Notes: generated by a model not told the origin, from the sequence alone. 64,000 nucleotides of DNA from Lactifluus volemus (GCA_022376515.1 WTXI01000009.1:124001-188000); one strand, 5' to 3'; positions 12,786 to 24,877 are shown, numbered from the stretch's first letter. Numbers and translations: made by a program.

Positions 12786-14480
12786 ATTAGATTGCGAGCT
12801 TGAGAATAAGTTGATCTTGAAGAATTGGCGACAAGTGGCCGATTATGTGGGATTGACTCAGAATCGTGCTGGTTTCAAGTTATTTTATGCTGCCTCGGAG
12901 AACTCGGCCTACTACTTTACACCATTCTGCGCACAGCCTCCGGTGGCAACAGTTTCGGAATAATGGACAAGTAGAGTAAGCTACTGCAATTCAGAAGAGG
13001 TGCGGTGCAAAGAATGTAACCAACATCACTGACCGACATCACCGCGCCAGAGTTCACGTGATACTTTGGAAATACTGGGCTGTGGTATTCCGCACTCAAT
13101 GTGTGACTGAAACAACAACTACGAGTCATGCTATATTTTAGTTTTGACCCTCCTTAATGGCCTGCGGATTGTCTCGAACGTAACGCTTTCATTTTGATGG
13201 CCGGTCACCCCGAGGTTCACGGGTGTTCACATGTTCACAATTTTGGGTTGCACCTTTAGTGGTATCGCTCTTCAAACTTAAGCCTGAAGTGGCACCTACT
13301 GTTCGGCTTTTTACAATACTAGCGGCTTCCTTGATCTGTTTTTTTTTCTTTCAACAGCATGAATCACTTGATGCCTGGGGTTCTCATTCGGATGGTGGGC
13401 CCTTTCCCTTCAATTGTTTAGGTCAAAACCGTAGAGCCAGGTATATCTCGGAAGGATTCCGTTTCATACCTGGGTTTTTTTCTCGATGTAGCTGATGTGT
13501 TGGATCTATGCGGCGTTCTACTAGCTGGGTATGCCGTGACTACGATGGGTCTGTTGAGGCCTTGTCTCAAGCCCTGCAAAATTGTGCCTTGCGCTTCGCA
13601 TTCCCAGACTACTCGTTCTCAAATTCGTTCGAAGGTCGAAATGTACCCGTCTAATCTCTCTTCATTTGAGGCATGCAAAGTCGAGCAAGTGAATCTTCTT
13701 GTCGGTTGTGTCGGTGAACGCCGACCTAAAACGACCTTGAAATGTGTATCTTAGATTCAGGTCTTTAGGGTCTCCTCCACAGCCTGTCTCATCATGGTCT
13801 ATCCAGTAGATCTGCGCCAGCACCCAATCATTGTCTTTAATGCTGCATACATAGGACAGGGCTGTCGAGAAAGGGCCAGTGCCCACTTCGGCTTCTCTTC
13901 TTCTTCTGACTCGACTTGTGCTTATCACGAGGTTCTATCGGTGAGTACGTAGAGTTTTCATCTAAAGGGCGAGCGGGATCATTATTGTTCCACAGTAGTA
14001 CAGAGGCCGAACGCACTCGGAGGGACTCTCTACGTTTGCGATGAATAAACTGTTGCTCCAACACACAGCTGTCCGGAGCATCACGGATGATTTATATGAC
14101 CTATTTTGTCCTTGCTGACGCATTGGGACTGTCATATAAGACCTTTGGTCCATCAGATCGTTTACTTTGTTTCTGGCTGTGTTTCACCAGGACACACATC
14201 ATATTTTAGCTGAGGCATAGAATAACATAGCAAACCTTCCAAGGGCCAAGTTGATCACCCTCAACTCGGGAAAAGGCGAGAGTAACTTATAGGGTCAGAG
14301 CAGTAGCTCACAAATAGATTGGGGACAAGACAGGTTTCTGGTTTGCAGATGAAGCGATGGGACCTGCGGCTGGGTCTGGGCTATTTCTAAATATACAATA
14401 TATATGAGTCAGTACCAAGTTGACGAGTGAACGGGAAGGTGTACTAGTTAGAAAATGAGCTACCAGTAAAGCATAAGAGG
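12786..14480. other. 1.7 kb intergenic between tandem membrane-protein genes
   Basis: Holds the promoter of copy A and the 3' region of copy B. Short open frames on both strands, none with recognisable similarity or paired splice sites. A second reading of the copy B 3' end (14308-14556) cannot be excluded. Confidence 0.35.
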
Positions 14481-15528
14481 TTATCGAGTGGTGCGTGGTC
14501 CTATAAGAGATAGAAGAAATAGAAAGGGGAACACCTTCGGTATCACCCACTGGCATGGGAACACCCTCATTGTTGAATCCTGAACAACAATATCTGCATT
14601 TTGGTCTACTATGCGTTTAAACATGTGGGACAAATGAAACACATTCGTTTTAACAAAAACGGACACTCCATCCACCCAGAAAGTATCTAAAGTTACAGTG
14701 AAATGTTGATCTAATGGGATCAACCCCAATACGGTGATAACCAAGAGAAAGCAAAGCAAGGAATAGCAAGTACGAGCAGTGGCGAAAGCAAGAAACCTAA
14801 AGACAAGTAGTATATCTGTGGCCTGTGGCATTGTAAGGTTAATCAAAAGACGTTGATGATGACGAACATCATGACGTGCGGCCAGTCGTGCCCGAGTCGG
14901 TTCAGTAATGTTGGTTGAGGGAATAGCTACATCTGGAGAGAACTTAATTAGTGAACACCCCTGTGACGGTATCTATTCAATGCATACCAGGTGCAGGTGC
15001 AGGGGTGGGCACCTCAGTACCAGCACTCTGTGAGATGACAAGCAAGGCTAATCTGTGTTCATCCACCGCTAGCTGTGACGCCACCATGTTTCCTATTTAG
15101 GAAGCAAAGGTGAGGGCACGGAAAGAGCATACCTCTACCTTTACCCTGATGACCTCTATTTGCGATGAGAGGACATAAAGCTTCCATGTGAGACCGTGGC
15201 AAACAGCAAGCCTGAGTTGCTGGAAAATCCCATGCGCACGATGGCTCTCCATACGCATCCGTGTGAGTTCGTTCGCGAGCTATATCAGCTAGTGAGGGTG
15301 ACAACGCATAGATACAAGCGTCTCATACATTTCAAGGTCTATCCTTAGCTGGCTCGCCTCTGGAATGGCACCAATAGACTCGGCATGAGCAAGAAGCCGC
15401 TGGGTATCGCTCAGCTGAACCGAAACAGGTTGGATGATGTAGCGGGGAATCAAGAATCGGAGGTATAGTATGAGACCATAAACACCGAGAATGGAAAGAA
15501 AGAGGCTGAAGACGTCAATAAAAGGCAT
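14481..15528 (-). CDS. small membrane protein, tandem copy B
   Basis: Four exons: 15528-15316, 15279-15133, 15072-14988 and 14932-14481, giving 298 residues with all phases closing. The N-terminal hydrophobic segment (FSLFLSILGVYGLILYLRFLI), the helical region (RLLAHAESIGAIPEASQLRID, ELTRMRMESHRAHGIFQQL, KLYVLSSQIEVIRVKVE) and the LAVDEHRLA and DVAIPSTNIT exons match copy A. Copy B continues with about 110 further residues that include two hydrophobic segments (ILLVFRFLAFATARTCYSLL and FLLVITVLGLIPL). The first intron would be only 36 nt. Function unknown. The pair suggests that copy A lost, or copy B gained, the C-terminal membrane domain. Confidence 0.6.
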
Positions 15529-16186
15529 CTCCAGTGAGATGAAAAAACAAAGACAGAGATTGTCAGTGAGTCAGGATGCCGTTGGAGAATTGTATGGACA
15601 GTGTGTGGAGAGACTAGGATGAGCCTCTCGGAGGAGTGGAGCGAACGACGGCTGTGTAAAGGCAGTGCTGTGTATAGCTGATCGCAGACCGCGATGGAAG
15701 CACGTGACACGGGTGACCCAGTTATGGCCTAACAAGAGCTCCCAGGAACAGGACACAGCCTAGCATCCAACAAGAGCAAGAGCTTCCAAGGCCGACATAG
15801 ACTTGTGACGTTCACACGATGAAGGAAAAACTTGCAATTCGAAGAATATTGTCATATAGCGAGAGATATGGTTTCTGTCCAGTGGGGGTGCGGATATACC
15901 TCACTTTACAATGTTGCTTTATACTAGGTCCCATAACTTGGCCAGCAAATCCACGTTCGAGTTTCGACCCATCCAGACTCATACCCAATATTTGCGTTTA
16001 GTCTACTTTTTAAACTCAGCGTATTCTCCGAAATTGTGTCTAGCAGAATAGGAAATCCGAAGCCGGGTGATACCGCATCAGTGGCATCACCAACGCGCAG
16101 GTACAGCGGCGCAGCGACACATCTACAGGTCCATCGATCGTTGGGTTTTAGTGTCGATCATTCCGCCAAGTCTGTCTCTGTATTGC
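15529..16186. other. intergenic
   Basis: Promoter side of membrane-protein copy B. No gene, repeat or motif recognised. Confidence 0.35.
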
Positions 16187-16560
16187 TATCTCGCTCCAAC
16201 ATCCCGGTTCTCCCCTTGGTCCACTAGCATTTCCTGGTGCTCAACACCAAAAGTCATCAAAGTCAAAATGCTCGAATCGTGCTGAGATACTGTACTATTT
16301 GTTAGCGCACTCTTATCAGCACTTCTGAGAGGCTCTCAGCGCCAGAAATGCAGACGATCGCTGGACCAACCAGGACAACAACGCTCGCCATGACACTTGT
16401 GGGATTCAGCTTGAAATTTGGGGAAAAATTGGTCTCCAGGTACTCGGCTCTAACGAGACGGTAAACGGTCAACTACCACACGCACTAGGCGCCGCCGTCT
16501 CGGCGCTGCTCTCATCCCTTCTTCCAGTGTCTGTCGGCTGAGCAGCTCGTGCCCCAGCTC
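16187..16560. repeat. detached copy of the dehydrogenase 3' region (direct duplicate)
   Basis: This stretch aligns along its whole length with 18083-18430 in the same orientation, with small indels and scattered substitutions. Shared landmarks include GATACTGTACTATTTGTTAG, CAGCGCCAGAAATGCAGACG and CTTCTTCCAG followed by GTCTGTCGGCTGAGCAGC. The source includes the last codons of the dehydrogenase gene and its downstream sequence; here that coding end is orphaned. It is a local segmental duplication and not a transposon: no terminal repeats or target-site duplication were noticed. Confidence 0.8.
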
Positions 16561-16933
16561 AGTCCAGTACAAACGAATAGGTGACTTTGAGTGAACATTG
16601 TGAATACATCAAGACTTAGTCTATTCTTACTGCTGTGAGAGACACTCGGTGCGTTGCTTATTACCCTAAGCCAGTCTGGATGTTGCATAAGGTCCAAACT
16701 TAACCTTGAGAGCCTGTGAACCCCTTTGTACTTTTTTGTTTTGATTCTGATGTGTCTAGGTTCTGTCCTTTCCCTGGTACCGTGTTCAACTACATAGCTT
16801 AAGGTTTAGTTCAAGTTGTGCACTCTACCAATACAGCTGCGATTTGAATATTCTTACATAGTACATTCATAGTAGCACAACTGACACGATTTACCTCCAT
16901 CACTAGACGCTGCATATACACACCAGTTCGCTT
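16561..16933. other. intergenic
   Basis: Downstream of the DUF4430-like gene. No feature recognised. Confidence 0.35.
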
Positions 16934-17705
16934 CTACTCCGCGTTTATCTCGAGTGCGTTGGATGCAATGTCGTCATCCCTCCTCGCTTTCAACGTGTGG
17001 TTGCCAACGGGAAGTGTCACTGTAGCCATCCCATATTTATCCGTCATGCTTTCCACAGCACCGTACCTTACAATCGCATGTCGAACTGGCGATCGGTCTG
17101 AACCGTTGATGACGGTGACAACAAATTCGACGTTTGGTGGCACAAATCGAGGTCCTTTCAGTTTAAGTGGTATCGACACTGGTACTGCAGCCAAGATGAG
17201 TGACTCTCTCATAGGCCAACTCGTTTCGATACCTGGTCCAATGAAGGCCTGGGGAATAAGTGCCCACAGAACGCTGTCTCCTTTTTTGATCTGCAGCTGA
17301 CCCCCACCGACGTTCGCGAATTTGAAGTTTACCCAGAGACTCCAGAACGTTTGCCCAACAATCCTCTCAACACCGTTAATTTTTGTGATCTCCAAGTCAT
17401 CAAGGTTGAGGGAATATGTCCTGTCCGATGAGATAGCATTACAAAGTGGGGGCTAAAACGCAATTACTGAAGACTCACCCGTCCCAAATGAAAGGGACGT
17501 TCGGAGGGCGGGATGCATCGTCGAGGGCACTAGTGCAGGTAGGACCCGGAAGTGGATTCTCATTGCCATTGGTTCCGTCGGCGCGACGCGGAGGACCTGT
17601 CTCAGGCTGAACAAAATGGCCTTGTGTTATAACTGGCAGATCAAGTGACGTTTCCGGAACGCCGGTTTCTATCCTAACATTGACTTCGACAGGAGTATTG
17701 GGCAT
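16934..17705 (-). CDS. DUF4430-like beta-domain protein
   Basis: Two exons: 17705-17479 and 17420-16934, giving 237 residues. The first part has the pattern VNVRIE..P..ITQGHFV..DGTN.N..P.PGPTCTSALDDA, then WSLWVNFKFANVGGGQLQIKKGDSVLWAL, which resembles the DUF4430 fold (a ubiquitin-like beta-grasp with W-x-x-x-V-N and G-D-x-V-x-W). The C-terminal 90 residues look like an immunoglobulin-type or carboxypeptidase-regulatory beta domain (FVVTVINGSDRSPVRHAIV, YGMATVTLPVGNHTLKARR). Such proteins are usually extracellular, but no signal peptide is visible from this ATG; an upstream exon may exist around 17740-17780. Exact role unknown. Confidence 0.62.
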
Positions 17706-18082
17706 TCTGTATTGTACAAGTAAGAAGAAGGTAAGCGAGTTGATACCTCAACTCACCTGAGAATGTCGTTCGAGAAATGGTAAGGTTGATGATGGGGGGA
17801 GCTTCACGAGGTCATAGTGGAACTCTCGTGCCATTATATCGGTGACCCGGCCAGGTCACTGAGAATCGCGGCCTCTTGGACAGGCAAACAAAGGCTTACA
17901 GTAGTGCAACACGACGTAATAAGTACTTGCATGGAGAATTCCGATGGAATCAACGGATAATCGATAATCGGATGAGATTGTGGAGGGAGATTGTGAAGGA
18001 CGAGATTGTAAAGGGCGAGGATGGTTGGGCTTTAGCGCTATACTTTAGTGTCGACTACCCTGTTTCCGCACATCTTTGTCTT
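17706..18082. other. intergenic
   Basis: Upstream of the DUF4430-like gene. May hide a signal-peptide exon near 17740-17780, where splice-like GT and AG dinucleotides occur. Nothing else seen. Confidence 0.3.
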
Positions 18083-18430
18083 GTTATCTCGATCCAACAT
18101 CCCGGTTTTTTCCACAATACCTCTTGGTCCATTTCTAGTGCTCAACACCAAAGTCATAGAGGTCAAACTACTGGGATCGTGGTGAGATACTGTACTATTT
18201 GTTAGCACACCTTATCGGCATTCTGAGAATCAGCGCCAGAAATGCAGACGTTCGCTGGACCAGGACAACGCCCGCCGTGACACTTGTGGGATTCTGGGGC
18301 AAAATACAATGCTATTTCCAGGCACTCGGCTCTAATGGGACGGTAACGGTCAACTACCACTCGCAGTTGGCGCCGCTGTCTCGGCGTTGCTCTCACCCCT
18401 TCTTCCAGCGTCTGTCGGCTGAGCAGCCTC
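18083..18430. repeat. source copy of the duplicated 3' region
   Basis: Direct-repeat partner of 16187-16560. It spans the last roughly 27 codons and the downstream flank of the dehydrogenase gene. Confidence 0.8.
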
Positions 18431-19830
18431 CCAGGCTGTCAACTCGCGCTCAAAGTCGTCCCATACCTGCATGCCTAATTTGACTCCACCCAGCTCTCCG
18501 TCATCGGAGCGTGCTAAATCATTGTCAGGCACCTTTGTTTCCTTTCCCCCTTTGGTTTTTTTGTCTTCTACGGGGGATGCAGATGCCGGCATGCGTACTG
18601 GCACGACTGCGCACTCAGCATACAGCGCGCCAGGCTTGAGCACTTCCTCTGATGGACGCCTCTCTGGGTCATCTGATGTGGCCGCGAGGTACTTGAACGG
18701 AGTCGGAAGGAAGAGCGCATGCAGTGTGCACTGCAACGCAGCATTTGGTGACTTTGTAAAGAGGCGGAGAAATGGGTTCAGTAAAATATACCTGAAAATG
18801 CATTTTTTGGTCAGGAATTTCCTTGGGGGAAGGTGCACGACCGAAGATGTTGACTCACAACGTCATTCCTAACCATGAGACGCCACCACGGGAAGAGTCG
18901 GCGGCGAGCAGAGACGCGACTACGTCCGTGCGGCTTATGCCGGGCGACACCGATACGGCCACAATGTTTGAACGTTGAACCTTGTCGCTCACGACTGGTA
19001 TGGACTGGGCATTTATGTCAGTGCGGGGTATTTGTGAGCCCGAAGGAAGAGCGTCCAAGACGCGTTGTAAATGTCGCATGAAAATCGCTGAGCGAAGAGC
19101 ACGCCGGCCTTCTGTTAAGAAAAGCGATGCCGACCCGCGTGACGGACCAGATGGTGAGAACGCGCGCGTCGCTGCAGCGTAAAATGGATTGATGAGGGTG
19201 ACGAGACGTATGTCACGCTCGATGGGTGCAGCCAGGAGCAAAGGGAGGAGTAGCGTGATAAACAGGAAGGTCGCACACGATGCGGTCTGTCGTTGCTTCT
19301 CAAGGTCCGGGCTTTTGTTCGAGGAGAAAAATTGCCAATGGGTGTATACTCATGAGCAAATATGATCACGTCCAGGCGCTGTTCCGACTTGCGGTAGTTT
19401 TCGCAGAAGGAGCGAATAGAAGCAGGCGAGGTGAGGTCGCACTCTTCTGCGTAGACGTTCTCATTGGACGTCGTACTACGGAGTAACGACACCAACGTTG
19501 AAGTAGCGCCGGCGTCAGGATGCTCAGAGGTAAGGGCTATAATGTGTGCACCACGTCGGGCCAGGTGATCCAGGAGGGTTAACCCGTTCGGAGTGAAGGC
19601 TCCCTGAGGCAGGCAAGTTGTGTCAGCCAGTCATGTGAGGAAATACAGGTGGAGATAGACGCAACTGTAATGAGGATGGTACGGCCGTGCAGGTCCCTCT
19701 CCCTATTGGTTTTTCGACCCTGCGAAAATATGTAGATGGTGACGATGCCGATGACAGCTAGGACAGCATGCGTATAGTACTTGACTGGCAGAATGGTAGA
19801 TCCAACAGCATATAGGATTTTGAGCACCAT
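18350..19830 (-). CDS. ENV9-like short-chain dehydrogenase/reductase
   Basis: Exons 19830-19666, 19603-19350, 19311-18859 and 18791-18350, 437 residues as modelled. An N-terminal membrane segment (YYTHAVLAVIGIVTIYIFSQ) precedes a Rossmann fold: the nucleotide-binding motif is split by intron 1 (GRTILIT then GAFTPNGLTLLDHLARRGAHIIALT), followed by DLTSPASIRSF and RLDVIIFAHEY. Later parts are INPFYAAATRAFSPS, a candidate catalytic region, SVSPGISRTD, and an acidic, lysine-rich C-terminal tail. The best match from memory is the fungal ENV9/retinol-dehydrogenase-like group, membrane or lipid-droplet oxidoreductases. The 38-nt second intron is suspicious: without it the conserved-looking HEYTPIGNF stays in frame but one base must be missing near 19305-19312. 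Confidence 0.78.
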
Positions 19831-20062
19831 ACCTCGTTCCCTCCTGAGAAAATAAATCTGTCAGCTTCCTCCTACTACACACCAGAGCTATGGCTGGACT
19901 GGGAAGGAGCATGACGGCGAGCATACGGGCGTTAGATGGCTTATGTAACCCAATATATAAGTTTTCCCGTGACGATCTCAGAAAGCAACTGTCGTTTACA
20001 GTATTGATTATTCGACACTGCTTTAAGCAACGTCCCCACTACGTATGATGTATACACGTGTA
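19831..20062. promoter_or_regulatory. short intergenic between CCT8 and the dehydrogenase
   Basis: About 230 bp separate the CCT8 stop (minus) from the dehydrogenase start (minus). Presumed 3' end of one and promoter of the other; no defined motif. Confidence 0.35.
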
Positions 20063-22108
20063 TCAATCTTCATCCCAATTTCCTGCTTGCTGAGGAATTT
20101 TTGGTCCACCTGCTGGCCTGCTCATGATGATGCTATCCACACTAAGAACCGAGACAGCGGCTTCGGTAGCCAGTCGGATGGCCCAGGTTTTGGCAGCTAA
20201 CGAATCCTCAATACCGCGCTCAGCGGCATTTATTGTTCCATCTGTCTCAGCCTGGGAGGAAGGGGGGAAAACAAAAATAAAAGGTAGTCAGCTGCTGCGA
20301 ATGGATGTCGTGTTCTAATTGCCGCTTACCTCAACGTCGACACCCCAAGACTCACCACCAGCCTTTTCATGCTTGGCCAGCAATCGCGCCACGATTTCGT
20401 TTCCCTCTGCACCACCATGGGCATTCTCGGCAAGGGTACGCGGAATGACTTCCAAAGCCGTTGCGAAGCGTCGGACGGCGTGCTGCGCTAGTCCGCGCAA
20501 GCCTGCACCGTATGTATCTACCCGACACGACAGTGCAAGCTCTGTCGCACCAGCTCCTGGAACGAGGCGTGGGTCTTTCAAAAGGGCCTTCAACGAGCAA
20601 CCCCATCGTCCACGGCTCGCTCGAGATCGTCAAGGTGGTTCTGTGTCGCGCCGCGCAGGACGATCGTTGCCGTGCGTGTTTTGACCCCAGCGCCGTCTGG
20701 TTCCTGTCGCAATACAGTAACGCGATCTCCACCATTTCGATCGTCTCGCAGACATCAACGTAGCCCGCCTCTTCCGGTGTGGGGGCACCGAGACGCGCAA
20801 GTGGTGTTGCCTGCACGACACGGCAAAGGCGCCGCAAATCGAACTTGGACAAGACTTTGAGAACGAGGATTTGGTGCCGGTTGAGATAATGGAGAGCTAG
20901 TTCCCCTACTGTCGTTCCCGCGATGATCACCTTCACTCCAGAGTCGGCAAGCTCTTGAATATCTGCGAACAGCAGTGAGCGAATGAAAGGGATGCGTGCC
21001 TCGTTTGTGTACCGACTTTCTCCATGTGCTTCTCCTCTCCCCTTGTGAAATTTAACATTTCGTCAGCATTTTTGATCAGGACAGTCCCCTTAGTCTCCGT
21101 CTGTGCTGTGTCGATGGGATTCGTAAACACTGCGACCTTGCCTTGTGTGACCTTCTTAACATCACCTGTCCAGGTCCAGTGGTCACACGGGTACCGGAAA
21201 TGCCAGACAGCTACGCACCTTCAGGTTCCCTGCCGAATACCATACCCTGCACGACTTTGCTCCCGGCCAAGCTACCTCCCATGATCTTGACCACCCGGAC
21301 ATTATCAACGTTGAATGTTTTGGCATTTTCTGGCATGATTGACAGGGCAGCTTCGGCTACAAGTCTCGCAAGGATGTCTTCGGACCCATATTGTTTCGAT
21401 GCTATGGCTGGGATGACAGCATGCACGAGAGAAGCCTTTGTCAATGGTGATTGAACCTGGCTGGTTGATAAGGCTAATGTAGGACGTGCCGTAAGGGAAA
21501 ATTGGATCATTGAGATGGGATGGACGTACACTCGAGCTCAGCTAAGGCCTTCGTGCATGCAAGTTCATAACCCTTGATTACTTCACTGGATGAAGTCCCA
21601 TAATTAACAAATTTTCTGCCTTTTTGAGTAGCTCTCCGGCGAAGATCAGTACTGTGTTGGTTGCATCTCCCATCTGGGTCAACGGTTCGTGCGAACGTCC
21701 AGGTACTATATAGATCCTGAACTCACCTCAGCTTCTTGTGCTTGCGAAGCCATGACGAGTAGCTTCGCGGCAGGATGTACAACCTCGATCTCGCGGATGA
21801 TAGTGGCAGCATCGGAGGTCACAAAGAGCCTGCCTAGATGATTGATGACGAGTTTATTTCGACCTGTTCCCGGTTGACTCTTCCGTTAACGCAGAGGAAG
21901 GTGAATCGCGTACCATTGGGCCCAAAGCTTGTTCTAACAAGATTCGATAGTTCTGCGACGGCCTCGATGTTTCGAAGGACCGCGTCCTCGAGGCCAGACA
22001 TTTGCTAGCAAAAATAAAAAATCATTAAAAAAATAAAAGGATGGAGCATGCCTTGTAACCATCCTTGAAGAGTTGGATGTTATTTGCTTTTGGGACTTTC
22101 AATGCCAT
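20063..22108 (-). CDS. CCT8: T-complex protein 1 subunit theta (three apparent frame breaks)
   Basis: Eight exons: 22108-22052, 22004-21914, 21863-21727, 21673-21530, 21473-21219, 21165-21013, 20962-20330 and 20251-20063. The product is one of eight subunits of the cytosolic chaperonin TRiC/CCT, which folds actin and tubulin with ATP. The start MALKVPKANNIQLFKDGYK, KLVINHLGRLFVTSDAAT, GDATN, ASKQYGSEDILARLVAEAAL, TETKGTVLIKNADEML, VLSKFDLRRLCRVV, LKDPRLVPGAGATEL and IIMSRPAGGPKIPQQAGNW are diagnostic. Intron 1 begins with GC (AAG|GCATGC). Three positions each lack one base compared with the conserved reading: about 21590-21596, 20728-20734 and 20590-20597. With three bases restored every phase closes and the protein is 553 residues, normal for the family. 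Confidence 0.93.
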
Positions 22109-23232
22109 TTTACTGAAGGACAATCACCAAGTAAAGCGCGAAACTGAAGCGCGAGGCGATGGTTCACCGGTCCGTATATCCCGGATTCGTTACGTTATCA
22201 TTTACTTTCCAACGTCACGTGTTGGTCTCGAGTGTTCAAAAATTCATCCAACAACCTTGAATAGCTCGTTGTCTTGAACAAAGAAACACCTTGCGCGGAA
22301 CTGGTGGGGGCTGCTCCCGAAGCTCCTGAGCCAGGATCCCAATCTCTGCCCGACCCCGGCCAGTTTTAGGTTTTGTTAACACTCTTTACACTCGGAGATG
22401 AAACGGACCTCCGTTGTCGGGCGACTCCGGTGTCATCCAAGGTTATGTGGTGACTGGACTTTAACTTGGGAAGGAGTCTGATTCCCACCCTTGGTCCTGG
22501 AGACCACCTCAGCTGCTCCAGGGCGGTTGAATGAAACAGGGCTATCAAGCAACGATGGCGTTTATGAGAGACGTTGGCTTATCAGTCAATGATGTATCAG
22601 CTTGAAGACGTATGTATACGCTACGTTCTTGTTTTTTTTTTTTTTTTGGTTCTACTGTACTAGTATCATCACCTCCCACTTCCTGCTGGTCGCAGACAGA
22701 TGACCACTTTCCGCACCTCAAGGAGAGAAGCCTAGCTCCACATCTTTTGCTTCCAGATCCTAGTTTGCGTCTAAAATGCTTCAAGGGTGGCGATGGTATA
22801 GCTGTCCACACATATCGTACGGCAGGCCTGTTCATGGAGATATCCCGATATCTCTAGCGATCTCAGTGCACCGTCAGCCTCTCTGGCTGCTTGCTTCTTC
22901 GCAGCTATTACATTTCAAGCGTAAGTGTCCTTTTGACCCTTTGTATGCGCCAGTGACAGAGTTGATATGACATCAAACTATGTACTACGCCTCCCGCGAT
23001 TCTCCACAATAGCTAAAAAGTCGGTGCAAAGTGTTATGTTCGGTATTGCTTATCCATAACCCGGTAGAGTAGACCATCTGGGTCTAGGAACGGGGACTGG
23101 GACATACGTTTTCGTTGGTCAAGCTCACTGGCACCTGGTCACGTTGTGGCCGTGCACGGTCAATGCTGTACGTTTTTTGAGGGGTCCTTTTCTCGACAAC
23201 TCTCATCACCTTTTCTTCTTTCTGTTGACCCA
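22109..23232. other. intergenic upstream of CCT8
   Basis: CCT8 promoter lies at the left end. The stretch contains a T15 run near 22629-22645. No gene recognised. Confidence 0.35.
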
Positions 23233-24258
23233 ATGTCCCTCGCATCCGTTCTCGTTTCCTACTTCGTACGCAATGGTGTGAGGATAGATGAATTGGCCCT
23301 CGTGCTCGCCGTCTTAGCCATAATCATCTTAATGTCGGGTGTCATCCATCGAGCAGCGGTGAGCTGACCTCCTTTTCCCTCTGGCGACTGTCCTCGATCA
23401 TCACGTCTAGCGTGTAATTGCCTTTCTCTTGATGATACCCACCGCATACATGGATTATTTTGATGCATTTCTTCGTAGGGTTAGTCGGTCTTTCGCTCTC
23501 TGGCTACTAGACGTCTGACCCTAATATTTAGAGGCGGGACGAGTAAGAAAGGCTCTTCGCGAGCACTGAAGGCTGTTCAGGTTATGCTGTCATGCATTAA
23601 CTTCCAGTACGTTGCATAAATTATCGTGTGCATATACTCGTTAAAGTTTTAAAGACCTTGTCAAACACCTCCGCACCATTCATCGTCCGCAAGGGAGAGC
23701 AACATCAATCCGATTTAGCTAGCTAAGCTGAACGTACGGTTTGCTGCGTTAGATGTGAGTGCCATCAAGAGGGTAGAGTAACTTTGGACAAAGGAAAAAA
23801 TAGCCTTTCCGGCATCTCTGGGACATAGGACACAGCGTCCTTTTGTCGCGACTCTTACTCTTGTCAGGTCCCCCCCCCGTTCTGTAGGCAGACTTCTTTG
23901 GATACGTCCTCGATGGTGATTCCTTGGCTGTTTTATTCAAAGTCTTGCATCATTCTCCCACCATCTTTCACCCCTTGATACTCCCCCCCCCATTCTGATC
24001 CGTCATCTTTCTGGGATAGAGCTTCAGTTGGCTACGCTTCTGTAATCGGCAGAGTCTGGTTTACAACGCTTGGTAGCAGTTACTTGCCCTGGTTTCGTTC
24101 AGAGCAGAAGGGTCTTGTTCATGTACCTCATAGATATTTGCTGCAATATGCAACAGGACTCGGAACGGCTAGATATGCCGAGCCTGGGCCTTACTACAGC
24201 TTATCCTGCCTGGTCCCTCTGACAGTTGGAGGTCTTTTACGAGGCGTCATGTACTAAC
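23233..24258 (+). CDS. doubtful multi-exon membrane protein
   Basis: A possible start at ATG 23233 opens a frame MSLASVLVSYF... with a hydrophobic helix (ELALVLAVLAIIILMSGVI) to a GT at 23359. A well-formed AG at 23409-23410 leads in frame to a second hydrophobic stretch (VIAFLLMIPTAYMDYFDAFL), ending at a GT at 23475. Later open stretches that look coding occur near 23890-23990 (FGYVLDGDSLAVLFK) and 24028-24257 (GRVWFTTLGSSYLPWF, ending VMY stop). I could not join them into one closed model, and do not recognise the family. It may be a real, unannotated membrane protein or a chance set of open stretches. Confidence 0.3.
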
Positions 24259-24877
24259 CCAGACGACTCAAGAGTCGCAAAACGCGTTTGGTAGAAATGT
24301 AGATAGCCTGATGGTGGAAGCTTCGAATAAGGGACGAGAACAGGAGACGGAACATCTGCGCCCTACGGTGGGGTTCAGGCCTTCCCATGGGATTGTGCCA
24401 AGCTGACAGACAGATAGGCAGGAGCAGCTTCCGATGTAGATTTGATGCATGACGAAATGGCAGCGTGTGAGCACGTCACTCCGGCCGCAAGAGTCCAAAT
24501 GAGGGCGTCATACACCGCAAACAAACCTCGGTCATCAGGAAAATCGTCCAGGGTAAACGCCAGTGACATCCAGTTGTCATGATGCCTTAATTTGATTCAT
24601 CCCCTAATTATCCTGGCTGGTCCTGGGGTACGCCATACAATGCCTCTTTCGTCTTGTCCATTACCGATGAGACCATCACGTACACCCGACGGACTCGAAG
24701 GCTATATATATATTCTGAATAGTTCCCATCAATACCACTGTGGTCTGAATAGAAAATACAACAGCCCCAGGCGGAAGAGAAACACCAAAGAATCCTCAGA
24801 TAGACGACAAGATGCAAAACCCTTCCATGTCTCATGTAAGGCACTGTCCCACTTCGATTGCCACGACTAAAAAAATG
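24259..24877. other. intergenic
   Basis: Convergent 3' region between the doubtful plus-strand gene and the mitochondrial carrier. A minus-strand frame with ATG at 24569 exists but has no supporting similarity. Confidence 0.35.

Noticed and set aside
19312..19349. Treating the 38-nt dehydrogenase intron as certain
   Set aside because: It closes the frame, but no firmly supported intron here is shorter than 46 nt, and it would remove a conserved-looking HEY segment; a lost base is an equal alternative.
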